Origin: Isoetes taiwanensis | Taxonomy: Eukaryota > Streptophyta > Lycopodiopsida > Isoetales > Isoetaceae | Assembly (NCBI GenBank): GCA_021234155.1 | Contig: JAJEKV010000006.1 | Location: 620,001-684,000, forward strand | Length of the DNA stretch: 64,000 bases | Reading direction: 5' to 3' | Part shown: positions 7,905 through 17,199 of the stretch, in pieces | Numbering within the stretch: position 1 is the stretch's first letter | Layout: each line of letters begins with the position of its first letter | Translations under genes and position numbers: made by a program | Notes under the pieces: generated by a model | What the model was told of the DNA's origin: nothing | What the model saw: the letters and a program-made list of their open reading frames with translations, nothing else | Database searches by the model: none

Positions 7905-8925
7905 TAAGAGGATTGTAGAACCAATACATGAGCATGTACAGATGCAAATCATTGCTATATGATTGTATAAAGATGGTATTGTCTGGATTGATGGACCATG
8001 CCGGAGCTGTCAATCTAGCTGTGGATAAATTGAAGGAGCTTCTGTTAGAGGATGATCCAAACTTGAAATATTTGGGCTTGCAAATGCTATTAGGATTTAT
8101 GCCCAGATGTCCAGATGTACTGGCTAATGATAAAAGTATGATTATGAAGTCTCTGAACAACGATGATCCAAGCATTCAGATGAGCGCTTTACGCTTGGTT
8201 ATAGGTATGGTTTCTGATGGTAACCTGGTTGAAACTATCTAGGTGCTTATGAAGTACATACATTCATCTGAACGTGTTTTCAGCAATGGGCTTATATCCA
8301 CTGTTCTTTCTACATGCAGCAAGGGGAAGTTTGTGGTGGGCCCAAGGAAGCTCAAGGAAGTTCCGCCAACAAAGAAGCCCAACTCCAAGGTCGTCATCAA
8401 TGAACGGCCAGCTGACCAGCCCCCGCCCTCCTCCGACGATTCCGATGAAGACTATGACCCCAACACTGAGGGGGCAAGCTCTTCCAAACCCCCGGTTGTT
8501 GAGCAGGTAGTACCTGAGCAGGTAGCGCCCGAGCAGGAGCAGCCGGACCAAGCGCAGAAGCCCCCTAAATATCCGACTTGGGACAAGAAGAAGCAACCAC
8601 GGCCTGTCCGGGAGTCCTATGTCATGGACCCTGTCAAGATCTACGAGAGAAAGATGAGGGAACACAACGCCTTCATGGTGAGTTAGTTACAGACTTTTCA
8701 TGGTATGCGATGGTGCTAGCAGACATTGCTAGAATTCCTCACAGTGAACATGCACACAAAGTGGAGAGTCAGTTTATAGATATTGGCTTGCGTGTCCCTT
8801 CTGTAAGAAAGGAACTTGTGAAGGTGACAGAGATTTCTTGATTGATCCGGCATTATTAGGATGTCCGTACATTCATAGAGTCCTCTCTGCTGCAGCTTGG
8901 GTAGCTGGTGAATTTCTGGAGCTAT
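7905..8925 (+). pseudogene. AP-3 complex delta-adaptin pseudogene (fragment)
   Basis: The plus strand encodes a clear piece of the N-terminal alpha-solenoid of AP-3 delta-adaptin, the large subunit of the AP-3 coat complex that sorts cargo from endosomes to vacuoles. Key stretches are LLLEDDPNLKYLGLQMLL (about 8040-8093), SLNNDDPSIQMSALRLV, then DFSWYAMVLADIARIPHS (8692-8745), SQFIDIGLRVPSVRKELV and LIDPALLGCPYIHRVLSAAA (about 8838-8898). Lesions: a frame change near 7944, a TAG at 8240-8242, a foreign insertion of about 345 bp at 8333-8679, and a single-base frameshift near 8829-8835. After VAGEFLELS the similarity ends. The fragment covers perhaps 250 of the roughly 900 residues of the family. 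No introns are seen within it; some plant AP-3 delta genes are intronless, so this does not by itself show a retrocopy. Confidence 0.85.
8333..8679 (+). other. Exon-like insertion inside the AP-3 delta pseudogene
   Basis: An open segment of about 115 codons interrupts AP-3 delta exactly between SNGLISTVLSTCSKGK and ELVTDFSWYAM. It is low-complexity and charged: KLKEVPPTKKPNSKVVIN, an SSDDSDEDYDPNTEG block, VVEQVVPEQVAPEQEQ repeats, and KIYERKMREHNAFM at the end. Its GC content is higher than the surrounding pseudogene and the frame is intact. It resembles linker regions of transposon or chromatin proteins, but I cannot name a family. No target duplication is obvious. Confidence 0.5.
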
Positions 8926-11290
8926 CAACTTGCATTGCCTAAGAAGAAGAATGGCCTCAAATCATTAGAACACTTTGTATTCACAACCGAAGCTGCATTA
9001 ACAGGGGCAGATGAGGTAAGAGCATTGTCGCAACTTATCAGAGATGGTAAAGATACATTGTGCGTTATATTTAATGAACATGTTGTGATGCATAACGACA
9101 AAATCAATATTCATGCAATTTAGTGTTGGCTCATCTCAAGATCATTTATGTAGTGTGGATTGGAAGAAATGGCCACATTCTTATCAAATCTGTCCTCTCT
9201 TGCGTGTCAGCCACTCACATGGTCTTTGCTCTAGTGTGGATTCGGTCCAACAGAATTGGGTTTATGTGTATGATCCATTTACATATTGTACACGTAATTT
9301 GATATGCCCCTGCGGTGGTTTTGAGTGGTCCTCTATTCGGGATGTGTGTGCTGGTATACAAAGACAAAGAGATGGATGGAGAGCAGCGTTTTCTGGAGGA
9401 AACAATTCATTTCCTCTTGTTTAGAAACCAAGATTTGTGGCGAGGCTTGCAAGAGCATTATAATAGAGATGTAGTTGCTATGGTTATTGCATAGTTACTG
9501 CATACCTTTAGTCGTGGGTAATGAGGATGAAACCAGGTCTTATGTGCTGCAGGTATTGTGGTAGTGTCTTTATGCATGGTAGATAACCATCTCTTGTTGC
9601 CAAGAAGGGATTACAAATATTTTTTATGATGTACTGATCAATAAAATCCTTCTACGTGTTCTGTTTGCATAACGCTATAATGGATTTTTCCTTAGAAATG
9701 GATTGCCTTTTATGGCCATATTGTTATGTGCCTCAAACCAGGCCTGATTTCGATTTTGCATTAATCTGCAGAATGCAGCTCTGTACTTAATACTTACTGA
9801 ATTTTTGAGAAAGAATCCTTTAATTTGTTGGATTTTTTTATAGAATTTTAACCCAAAATTCTGCGTCAAACTAGAATGCAACACAATAGCGGGCAGGTTT
9901 TGGACGAAGGGATATACATCCCTCCCAAGTGATGAAAGTAATTTGGTGATGAAAATGAATTCAAACGGTTAATTGAGGGGCTAAAATCTCTTTGGCAATT
10001 CATTGCCTCTCTTCATGCTGCACTTTGTTTGTTGGGGTTAATATGTTGTGTTAGTTTCATCATGGAACGATATGGCATATTGTTAAGCGATTTTGAATGT
10101 GTTAGATCATGCAATAAAAACTACAAAGTAAAATGTATAAATTGTAAAATGGCTTCTTTCAGCATCCAAGCTTGAGATTGGCACTTCTCTGTATAATATC
10201 TTAACAGTGTATGGTCTTTCTGAGTTTACAGGACAAATGAATCCATAGGCCTCGCCTTTTCTGGTTTATATTTTTCTTAGTAACTCCATACAAGTACTCT
10301 TATGCCACACAGAGTTGCGAGTAAATGTGATTAACTCAGCATTCACATTACAGCGGCATGGTACAAGGTGGCTTCATATAGTTGACATTTTACATCAGAG
10401 GATAATGTTTAGCACAAAGGCACATGCTCTATATATGAGGGAAATGAATAGTTAGACCTTGAATTTAGGCTCTACTATGTTAGGAAGATGTGATCACCAT
10501 GAGAACTGTTTGCATTGCCCATGTAATTGACATCAAGGACTGTGTTTCCAAAGTTAGCTGCACATAGAGAAAGGTACAATTAAAAACTTATCCAAAACAT
10601 GATCAAGTAAATTTTAAACTTACAGTAAAATGATCAAGTAAATCATGATCCATAACTCACCTTCATATAATGCGAACAATGTCGACCCATTCTGGAACAA
10701 GTTCCCTGAAAATGACTCCATCTCGACGTGCATCAAGTATGGTCAATGAACTTAAAGTCATAAAAATATGTCAGGATACTTTCCTGAATGGAACCTGATA
10801 TAATGACGTTATCTTTTAGCTATGAGATGTTCCAACAAAGGAAGTTAGCTAATCTTAAATAAAGGTGGAAGCACTCTCTAAGCATCTTTGCCCCTGATTG
10901 TGACTGCTCCTTGATGTGTGATGTCTGAAAAAATGTTATGCATGTAAGATGTTTTTTCGCAGCATTGTAGAACCAATTCCAAAGCATGGCATGTGATTAA
11001 ACACCTATTTTAATTTCTCTCTCACCTGATATATCGAAAAAAAATGTTTTTTTGTTGTTCGATAGACCTAGATCTGAACAGAACATGCTATAATAAATGG
11101 CCACAAATCAAAGACAACCTAATTGTTAAGTATGTGGGTCTTTTTTGCCTTTAATTAACCTGCACAACTTCGAAAGAAAACGCAAAAAAAATGATATAGA
11201 AACCATGAAAACACATTTCCAACACGAAAAGACAAAATAGAAACCATGAAAACACATTCTCAGGCCATCGGAGGGCAACCCCTCGTGCGC
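8926..11290. other. Intergenic stretch with possible weak coding remnants
   Basis: Between about 9130 and 9480 several frames look faintly coding (for example FLEETIHFLLFRNQDLWRGL around 9390-9450) but are broken by stops and match nothing I know. From 9500 to 11290 the DNA is AT-rich with no supported gene, RNA or repeat structure. Confidence 0.35.
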
Positions 11291-11302
11291 AGCACCTTGT
11301 TT

Positions 11303-11527
11303 AAGTATGTATCTTTTTTTATGCTAACCAACCGCCATGTCTTGATAGCCCAACTGGAACGCTACTAGGGATGTTTACAATAATGGTGACGAATTGTTGG
11401 TGGTCAACAATTATGTCAATTTCATTTCGAGACACCTACAAAAATATATCTATGAGAAGTATGGGTAGAACATTAGACTTATGTAAAAATTAGAAAGATG
11501 CTAAATAATTTGAACATGCGGAGGAGG
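11303..11527. repeat. Unoccupied relative of the MULE insertion site
   Basis: Sequence matching the left MULE flank (GTATGTATCTTTTTT.., then CTTGATAG-CCAACTGGAACG) runs straight into sequence matching the right flank (GCTACTAGG, GTTTACAATAATGG, TTGTTGGTGGTCAACAATT) with no insertion. It shows that 421-478 and 5970-6165 were once contiguous in an older repeat. Confidence 0.75.
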
Positions 11528-11597
11528 TGTGACGACCATACGGATATTCATTTTATACAAACATTATACTCGTATGTACAAAAGGTGGTCGTCACAC
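11527..11597. repeat. Inverted repeat GTGTGACGACC / GGTCGTCACAC
   Basis: Two perfect 11-bp arms at 11527-11537 and 11587-11597 enclose 49 bp. The arm begins TGTGACGACC, reminiscent of LTR termini, and lies exactly where similarity to the MULE-flank repeat ends. It could mark the edge of another element. Confidence 0.6.
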
Positions 11598-11728
11598 GGA
11601 TGCAAAAGGGTAGTTGCACAAGACAGGGTTTGAAAAGTTGCGAGTCACACACCTTTGTCAAGTGCGCTGCCAATATTTGTTAAAGACATTCCCTCATATC
11701 TTTCTCATATGCGGGGTTGTTTCCAGGA

Positions 11729-11826
11729 GGTTCTAGAATATTCTAGAACCTACATACATGTGCGACACTTGGCATGATCTCATCCATTGAAGTGGTGTGA
11801 TCCTGTCTGTTGGCCTAGATATATAA
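11729..11826 (+). promoter_or_regulatory. Heat-shock element plus TATA box
   Basis: A perfect 22-bp palindrome at 11729-11750 has the core TTCTAGAATATTCTAGAA. This is four alternating TTC/GAA units with exact two-base spacing, the canonical binding site of heat-shock transcription factor trimers. A TATATAA box follows at 11820-11826, about 70 bp downstream. No gene is recognisable downstream, so this may be the promoter of a decayed retroelement (a solo LTR) or of an unannotated noncoding RNA. Heat-responsive LTRs with such sites are known in plants (the ONSEN copia family of Arabidopsis). Confidence 0.65.
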
Positions 11827-12380
11827 GGAGGCACTTCTTTCTTGTCGAACCATTCCGGTTCAACGTCAGCCTTGAGCCTTCTAGGCATCTGTCTCGTGTT
11901 CCTGCTTGCCTTCGGGCCATTGTACTCTAGATTCCTATTCATATATCAGATTCTTTGACGATCTTGGCGTATTTTTTCTGTGTTCCTTGCATATTTATGA
12001 CGTATTCTCCTTGTACGTGGGAAATATTCTCCGGGCGGCCCAATTACATTTGGGACCCATGTAATGATCCTAGCCAGTGACGTGGGGCTCTGGGATCACG
12101 CAAGCATGATGTTGGCTGGTGTCGGAATCAGTATTGTAGCCTGCGTGTTGATTGGTTTAAGTGAATCGAGTATGATAACAGGTGGAACCAATTAGAATAA
12201 GATAATTGGCATCTTTTCCTGCTCTTAACATATATTGGTGGGCAGTGGTGGAGCCCTTTTATTTTTTGAGGAAATAGGAATGGGAATGGCTAACAGCTCC
12301 GCATCTCTCTCTTTTGATGACAGCATGAGTGCTAATCCCGGGGGATTCACATAGTGTAGGCCGTATATACCATGTGAGTG

Positions 12381-12545
12381 GACGATAAGGGTTTTTTTTT
12401 TAACCTAAAGCGTACGAATACGTACGGGAAGGGGTTCTTTAAACCTTAAAAAATCCAATCTCTAGTGATGTATTTCATACAGAAAGGGGTTTTTTAGACC
12501 TTAAAAAAAGCGTATACGAAGGGGTTTTTTATGACCCCTTCCTCG
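12381..12545. repeat. Four imperfect AAGGGGTTTTTT..ACCTTAAA repeats
   Basis: The phrase (A)AGGGGTTTTTT followed by a few bases and ACCTTAAAAA or ACCTAAAG recurs at about 12386, 12429, 12482 and 12518, separated by 40-50 bp that carry CGTACG or CGTATACG near-palindromes. It is a short local repeat array of unknown origin. Confidence 0.55.
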
Positions 12546-12854
12546 CACATGGCGTATCCCTTATACACTAAGTGCTATCCCCGGGGTGCTAATACAAACA
12601 GTAGTGCAGAGAACGCCAGTATTACGGTGGGCGACCAAGGTGACGTTTCTGTATTGGACGACTCCCCTTCTAAGTCGCCAGACGGTATAGTGTTGTATGA
12701 GAAGCAGCAGTTGGATCCCAAGAATATGAAGCATTCAGATGAATGCGTCTTCTCGAAGAAAAAGTGGTTCACGATATTATCTTGCTTCCCGACCCCCGGA
12801 ATCCACTTATATTTTTTCGAGCAACGATTCCTGTACGAGTTGTTCCGGATCTGA
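12531..12854 (+). CDS. Hypothetical 107-aa ORF
   Basis: An open frame rich in Ser, Asp and Lys (SITVGDQGDVSVLDDSPSKS) ending in a hydrophobic tail. It follows the short repeats and precedes the tandem duplication before the Ulp1 unit, so it could be a 5' exon of that unit, but no splice evidence links them. No known domain. Low confidence that it is real. Confidence 0.2.
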   Translation: MTPSSHMAYPLYTKCYPRGANTNSSAENASITVGDQGDVSVLDDSPSKSPDGIVLYEKQQLDPKNMKHSDECVFSKKKWFTILSCFPTPGIHLYFFEQRFLYELFRI

Positions 12855-12900
12855 CTTTTTCCTAACTTAAAATGCAGGACTAGCATTGGATGGAGAGAGA

Positions 12901-13031
12901 GTAGAAGAGGGTACTAGCAAGTCATCCGAAGTTGACCATGTTCAAATGTAATAGCCCAAGATGCCGCCAGTAGAAGAAGGCACTAGCAAGTCATCCGAAG
13001 TTGACCATGTTCAAATGTAATGGCCCAAGAT
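12901..13031. repeat. 69-bp tandem duplication
   Basis: GTAGAAGAGGGTACTAGCAA and the following bases, ending CCCAAGATG, occur at 12901-12968 and again from 12970 with few changes. The second copy runs into a C/T-rich stretch. Confidence 0.9.
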
Positions 13032-14198
13032 GTCCCCCCCTCCCCCTCCCCCCCTCCTTTTTTTTTCTTAGCACTGTGTTCAATTCTCTCACGAACGTTT
13101 TGCAATGTTATGCCAGTTTTTGGCCTCATTGGACTATGTTGTAACCACTATCTACTATTCGAAATGAAATATACATGGCTTTGTGTTGCCATTCTTCTTT
13201 GTCCCGATTTGTTTAATGTTGTTTGTAAACTAAATAACCCAACATTCTTTGTTCCCCTTGACGTGTGGGTGTTGTGGCCAATCGGGCATAATCATACACA
13301 GAGCTTGGTGCGGTCGTAGGGCTGATGCTCCGGTTGCAGAATGGGGACCTGCAAATCGAGTCCATGTGTGCTCGCGTTAATCTTGTGGGCCTGCCTCTGC
13401 CATGTTGGATTCCGGAATGGTGCATCCTAGCCGCCCGAGATGAAAGACAACAATCAACGCTGCACGTTAAAAATGATCCCATGTGGGCGTATTTGTCACC
13501 GTATATTGTCGTATCCATCAGCCATCCAACCACTGCAGGTAAACGCAGATGAGTTTTGTATTATTTCAAGTTTGACCATTAGTGTGAGTACACGTATCGC
13601 CAGCAATCCGAAAGACGCTGCCGAACCACTGAACTTTTGCCACGCACTATATGGATTCCGGCGTTAGGGTTAGCACCTCTGTTTTGACTTTCCTCATTTC
13701 GTCATCCTTCTTTTCATTCGTAATTTCGCGTCTCTTATCTTGCATAACCACCTTTCTTCAGATCTTCCTTGCTCGTTGGAGGCGACTACCGATCTTCCAT
13801 TACCTGGCGCCTTGATCAGAACTCAGTTACAAGGTCAGAAACATCTTGTTTTTTTTGCTCGAATCCTTTTTAGGCATTTTTCTGTCCTCCCATACCTAAG
13901 TAATGGCGGAAGCCAATGGAAATGACCATCGTAGCTACAATACTAGCATAAATGAGAATTTCAATACCTCCAGCTGCCCACACACCACAAGTCCGAATAA
14001 TCTTGGGACTCAGGTGGGTGGAATTAAGTACGATGATTTCGATGGAAAGTCAGACATGGTGGTGGAATCCCTAATCTCCCAAAGGAAGCGGAGAGCCAGT
14101 GGCCTGTTGCAGCAGCCGGAGTCTTCGAAAAGATTTGCAAGGTTCAATCGCTTCTCGGTTGATGTCGTGGATCTGGTGGGGATGGGTCAGTATCTGCA

Positions 14199-14782
14199 GT
14201 GGGTGTTGAGCTGCATGGGCACATAGGTGAGCCCACAGAACAGACTAAAGAGATTGAGTATGTTCATAACACCATAGTCAACAAATTGCTGTGCAAAATT
14301 GTTGATTGCACCAGCGCTTGGGTGAAGAGAGGTAATCTGGAGAACCACCGCTGGAAAAAGCACAGCTGCACTAATTGGCAGGTTCCACAGTTGCCAAAGG
14401 GGCGCAGGCCAAACCTTGGGAGCTTGTACCCAAGAAAAAAAGGTGTTACGACACCACTGTTTACGCAAGGGCCCGTGATACTGAGTACGAGATAAACCAC
14501 AACATGAGAAGGAAATTGCAGAGGGCCAGGAAAGGGGCCGAGAAAATTGTTGGAGATCAGATAGACAACGGTTTCCTGGCCCTGGAGGACAGGGAACTTT
14601 GGATAGAACAACAGGTTGAGATTAAAAGAAATCAGGAACTAAAACTGTTGGACAACCAGATGGAAGAGATAAAGGGACGGATAAGGAAAAACTTTGGTCA
14701 ATCACTGCTACTAAATCAAGACCCGTCTCCAAATATTGATGGGAGGAAGAGGTCACATGTGACCCCCAGATTAAAAGACTAA
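14199..14782 (+). CDS. C2H2-like finger and coiled-coil part of the Ulp1 unit (copy 1)
   Basis: Around 14288-14363 the frame contains a Cys-x4-Cys ... His-x4-His pattern, clearest in copy 2 as CKIGDCTGAWVKRGNLGNHH followed by WKKH, compatible with a zinc finger. In copy 1 one coding frame then continues uninterrupted from 14375 to 14782 (135 aa). It is very rich in Arg, Lys and Glu (NMRRKLQRARKGAEKIVGDQ, then ELKLLDNQMEEIKGRIRKN), which predicts a coiled coil. The finger and the coiled coil lie in different frames in copy 1, so a splice or a frameshift separates them. In copy 2 the same coiled coil is cut by a TAA-type stop at about 21057. Confidence 0.45.
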
Positions 14783-15379
14783 TTTATGGAGAAACCCGTG
14801 CCCCTAATGGAAGATTTTGAGGGGCACAAAACGTGCAGCACAGATGGCCCCAAACTGCATTATGTATGCCACCACTTCTTTCTTGGCTGTCGAAGGTGCT
14901 CCTGAGGCCGAAAGTGGATAGGATGTCATGTCCCCTCCCCCAGATTCGACAGTGATTGGCACTGCATCTCAATATCTTACAGCTACAGTTTGTTGCCTAC
15001 CCCTTTTTATTCTGTCTATGGTTACCAAAGGGGTTTGGAGTCGGGTATGTGGCCCAGCAACAATTTAATCAAGTATCCGATCATGGTGACGAGCCCTATT
15101 CTGAAGGTGGGTAGGTCTGCATCAGATGCTGAGTTCCATGTATGTGAAGCGGATGCCAAATTCTTTGCCACAGTTCCGGGTGATTTCTTTTACGAGGAAT
15201 GCTGCACTAATGCCGAATGCATCGAGTCTTATTTTTTATTAGTGCCCACTATCCATTTTCTCAGACGCTTTGATAGTTTGATCACGTGTTGAATATCGGG
15301 CACTGACTACATCACTACAAGGTTGTAATTCACTCAATCCCAATTCAGAGAAGGTGTCACCATGTACCATTCGGACTTT

Positions 15380-15990
15380 TCCTCACTGGCAGTAAGCAAG
15401 GACGTCAGGGAGCATATGATCAATTCTCAAAACTTATTCCAGATTCCCCGTTTGCTAATGCCGGTTGGACACTAGCGGATGCTCGTTTTCTCTACATTCC
15501 TATGAGCTTCAGGTAATTGAACTGTTCATATGCTCTCCCCTTTACAGTGACTCTAGTTTCTTGTGGTTTCTTATGGCAATGGTTTTTTATAGTGGACACT
15601 GGAGTCTATTCATTTTAGTTGCAGATGAGGAGGTTTGCCGTAAATTAGGGCAGCCGTGCCCATCTATACTGCATCTTGATTCCTACCAGGGCATGCATGC
15701 ATCCACAAGAGAGTTTGTTACCCTGTAAGGCTGTCAACCCTAGATTGATACCAGTTCATTTTATTCAAATTGTATCTAAAATCTAGGTGCATACTCTCTA
15801 CAAGTTCCTCAGTGATGTTTTGAAAAGGTAGAGACATGAGGAATTGGGTATCCATAATGCTCCATGTGCTGTCCTTTTGATGTTTTTCAACAAGAGAACA
15901 GGATGGACCGTGGCATCTACGTCATAAACTTCTTGAAGAAGTTCATTGCAGACATACAAAAAAGGGCATATGAAAATGTAAGCTACTAGT
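15380..15990 (+). pseudogene. Ulp1/SENP-type cysteine protease domain, copy 1, catalytic Cys lost
   Basis: C48 peptidases cleave SUMO precursors and SUMO conjugates with a His-Asp-Cys triad. Exon order here: GWTLADARFLYIPMSF, an 80-nt intron (GT at 15513, AG at 15591-15592), then SGHWSLFILVADEE with the catalytic His at 15597-15599, ILHLDSYQG with the catalytic Asp, a second intron (about 15727-15786), then VHTLYKFLSDVLKR, and finally QQENRMDRGIYVINFLKKF. The family expects QQ.N..DCG at the last block; here the Cys codon is CGT (Arg) at 15909-15911. A TAG follows VLKR (shared with copy 2) and a 2-bp insertion near 15878 shifts the frame. This copy cannot be an active protease. Confidence 0.8.
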
Positions 15991-16285
15991 TGAGACCTCC
16001 CTTTAGCAGCTATTTTTTTATTTCACAAAGGTCATTGAACAGGGAAAGTCATCCACAGGTTGTTTTTGGCATGGACTAGTTCTCCAAACAAAACATCGCA
16101 ATCCTTAGGTCCAACTTCCTGGTCTTCCTATAGAAGCTGAATGAATGTGTGCTTCAGAAGCGTTCAAATTTCTACCTCTCGGAGGCCAGATCCGCTCTAC
16201 GGACTCGATTCCATTGGAATGCTGGAGTATATGTAATGAGCACACATAAAGAATGACTCAGTTGAAGAGTATAAACCCATCAAAA

Positions 16286-16620
16286 GGTCGGTAGCTCAGT
16301 GGTAGAGTACTTGGCTTGCAAGCAAGAGGTCCTGGGTTCAATCCCCAGCCTGTCCACCCAATCATAGGAGACTCACTCCTCAACATGGCCCCAAGTAGAG
16401 GGTGCTTAACCAAGCTTGGCCAGTGAAATTCCAACTCCCACAGTGGTGGAGTTGCTCGAGGAGGGGAGCATGTGGATTGTGGTGAAGGCTGGAATGGATT
16501 GTTGGAATGCTGGAGTATGCGTAATGGGCACATATGAAGAATGACCTAGTGGAAGAGTGCCAAAAGCCCATCGAAGGGGCGTATAGTCTTGGGTCTGCCC
16601 TGGCTCGAGCTACATAATCC
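16286..16620 (+). mobile_element. tRNA-Ala-derived SINE, copy 1
   Basis: 16286-16356 is a cloverleaf-like sequence: TAGCTCAGTGG (Pol III box A), anticodon loop CTTGCAA with anticodon TGC (Ala), and GGTTCAATCCC (box B) in a CTGGG/CCCAG T-stem. The acceptor stem has mismatches (GGTCGGT against CCTGTCC) and there is no sign of a normal tRNA terminator. It is followed by a conserved, non-tRNA body of about 250 bp shared with the copy at 22746. This is the structure of a SINE, not a functional tRNA gene. Confidence 0.65.
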
Positions 16621-16644
16621 ACAGATTGATTGGCGTATTAGATC

Positions 16645-17030
16645 ATTTCGATTTGTTGGTCCTACCCCTAGTTCCAGTTCATGCAGTTCAGGTCTCTCCA
16701 TCAACATCGACTTCAGTCGCAGTATCATGGGCTCCTGATTCCGTCAATGCTGTTCGTGTTTCTGCTCCATGTTCTGATTCAACTCTTGCCTCTGCCCCAG
16801 TTCATGCCCTAGATTCTGACCATATTCTCGATGATATCCCAGCTCCAGCTCCAGTTTCTGCTCTTGCGCTTGCCCCCGCTCCTGCTCCAGTTCCAGTTCC
16901 AGTTCCTGCTTCTGCTTCTGCTCCAGCTCTTGCTCCAGTTCCTGCTCCAGTTCCTGTTCCAATTGCTCCTGCTCCTGCTCTTGCTCATGTTCCTGCTCCT
17001 GCTTCTGTAGAGGCTTCTTCATGCCCTTAG
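16645..17030 (+). pseudogene. Pro/Ala/Val-repeat region, probable gypsy gag remnant
   Basis: From about 16780 the frame consists of repeated Pro-Ala/Pro-Val units built from GCTCCTGCTCCAGTTCC hexamer-like repeats. It lies directly ahead of the gypsy pol fragment on the same strand, so a gag linker is the simplest reading. No zinc knuckle or protease can be seen between it and the reverse transcriptase. Confidence 0.4.
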
Positions 17031-17199
17031 TTTCGTATCTCGAAGATTTCTCTTCGCGAGTTCGTTAAATCTGGAAGGCGATCCAAGTTCAGTATTTGCC
17101 ACCGTTGGCTAGATCGGCACCAGTAAAGTCTGCTCCAATGCAACCAGATAAATATGACGACTTCTTTAATGTTTTTGACAAAGTCAAGGCCAGCAAGCT

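Larger units (their letters stand above)
13160..16500 (+). mobile_element. Ulp1-protease unit, copy 1 (duplicated at 19853-22975)
   Basis: A segment of about 3.3 kb is highly similar to 19853-22975 over its whole length, including the tRNA-like sequence at its 3' end. It encodes, in order, an N-terminal region with a C2H2-like finger, a coiled coil (14375-14782), an unassigned block (14990-15292) and a C48 (Ulp1/SENP) protease domain (about 15380-15990) with plant-type introns. I see no LTRs, terminal inverted repeats or transposase, so it may be either a transposon that captured a SUMO-protease gene (as Kaonashi-type MULEs are known to do) or a locally duplicated host gene. Confidence 0.6.

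Noticed and set aside
16286-16356. Functional tRNA-Ala(TGC) gene
   Set aside because: Acceptor-stem mismatches, a G-G pair in the anticodon stem, a conserved non-tRNA body behind it, and two damaged copies nearby all indicate a SINE head.
16744-17022. Gln/Glu-rich minus-strand ORF
   Set aside because: It is the complement of the Pro/Ala/Val repeat ahead of the gypsy pol; the plus strand carries the retroelement.
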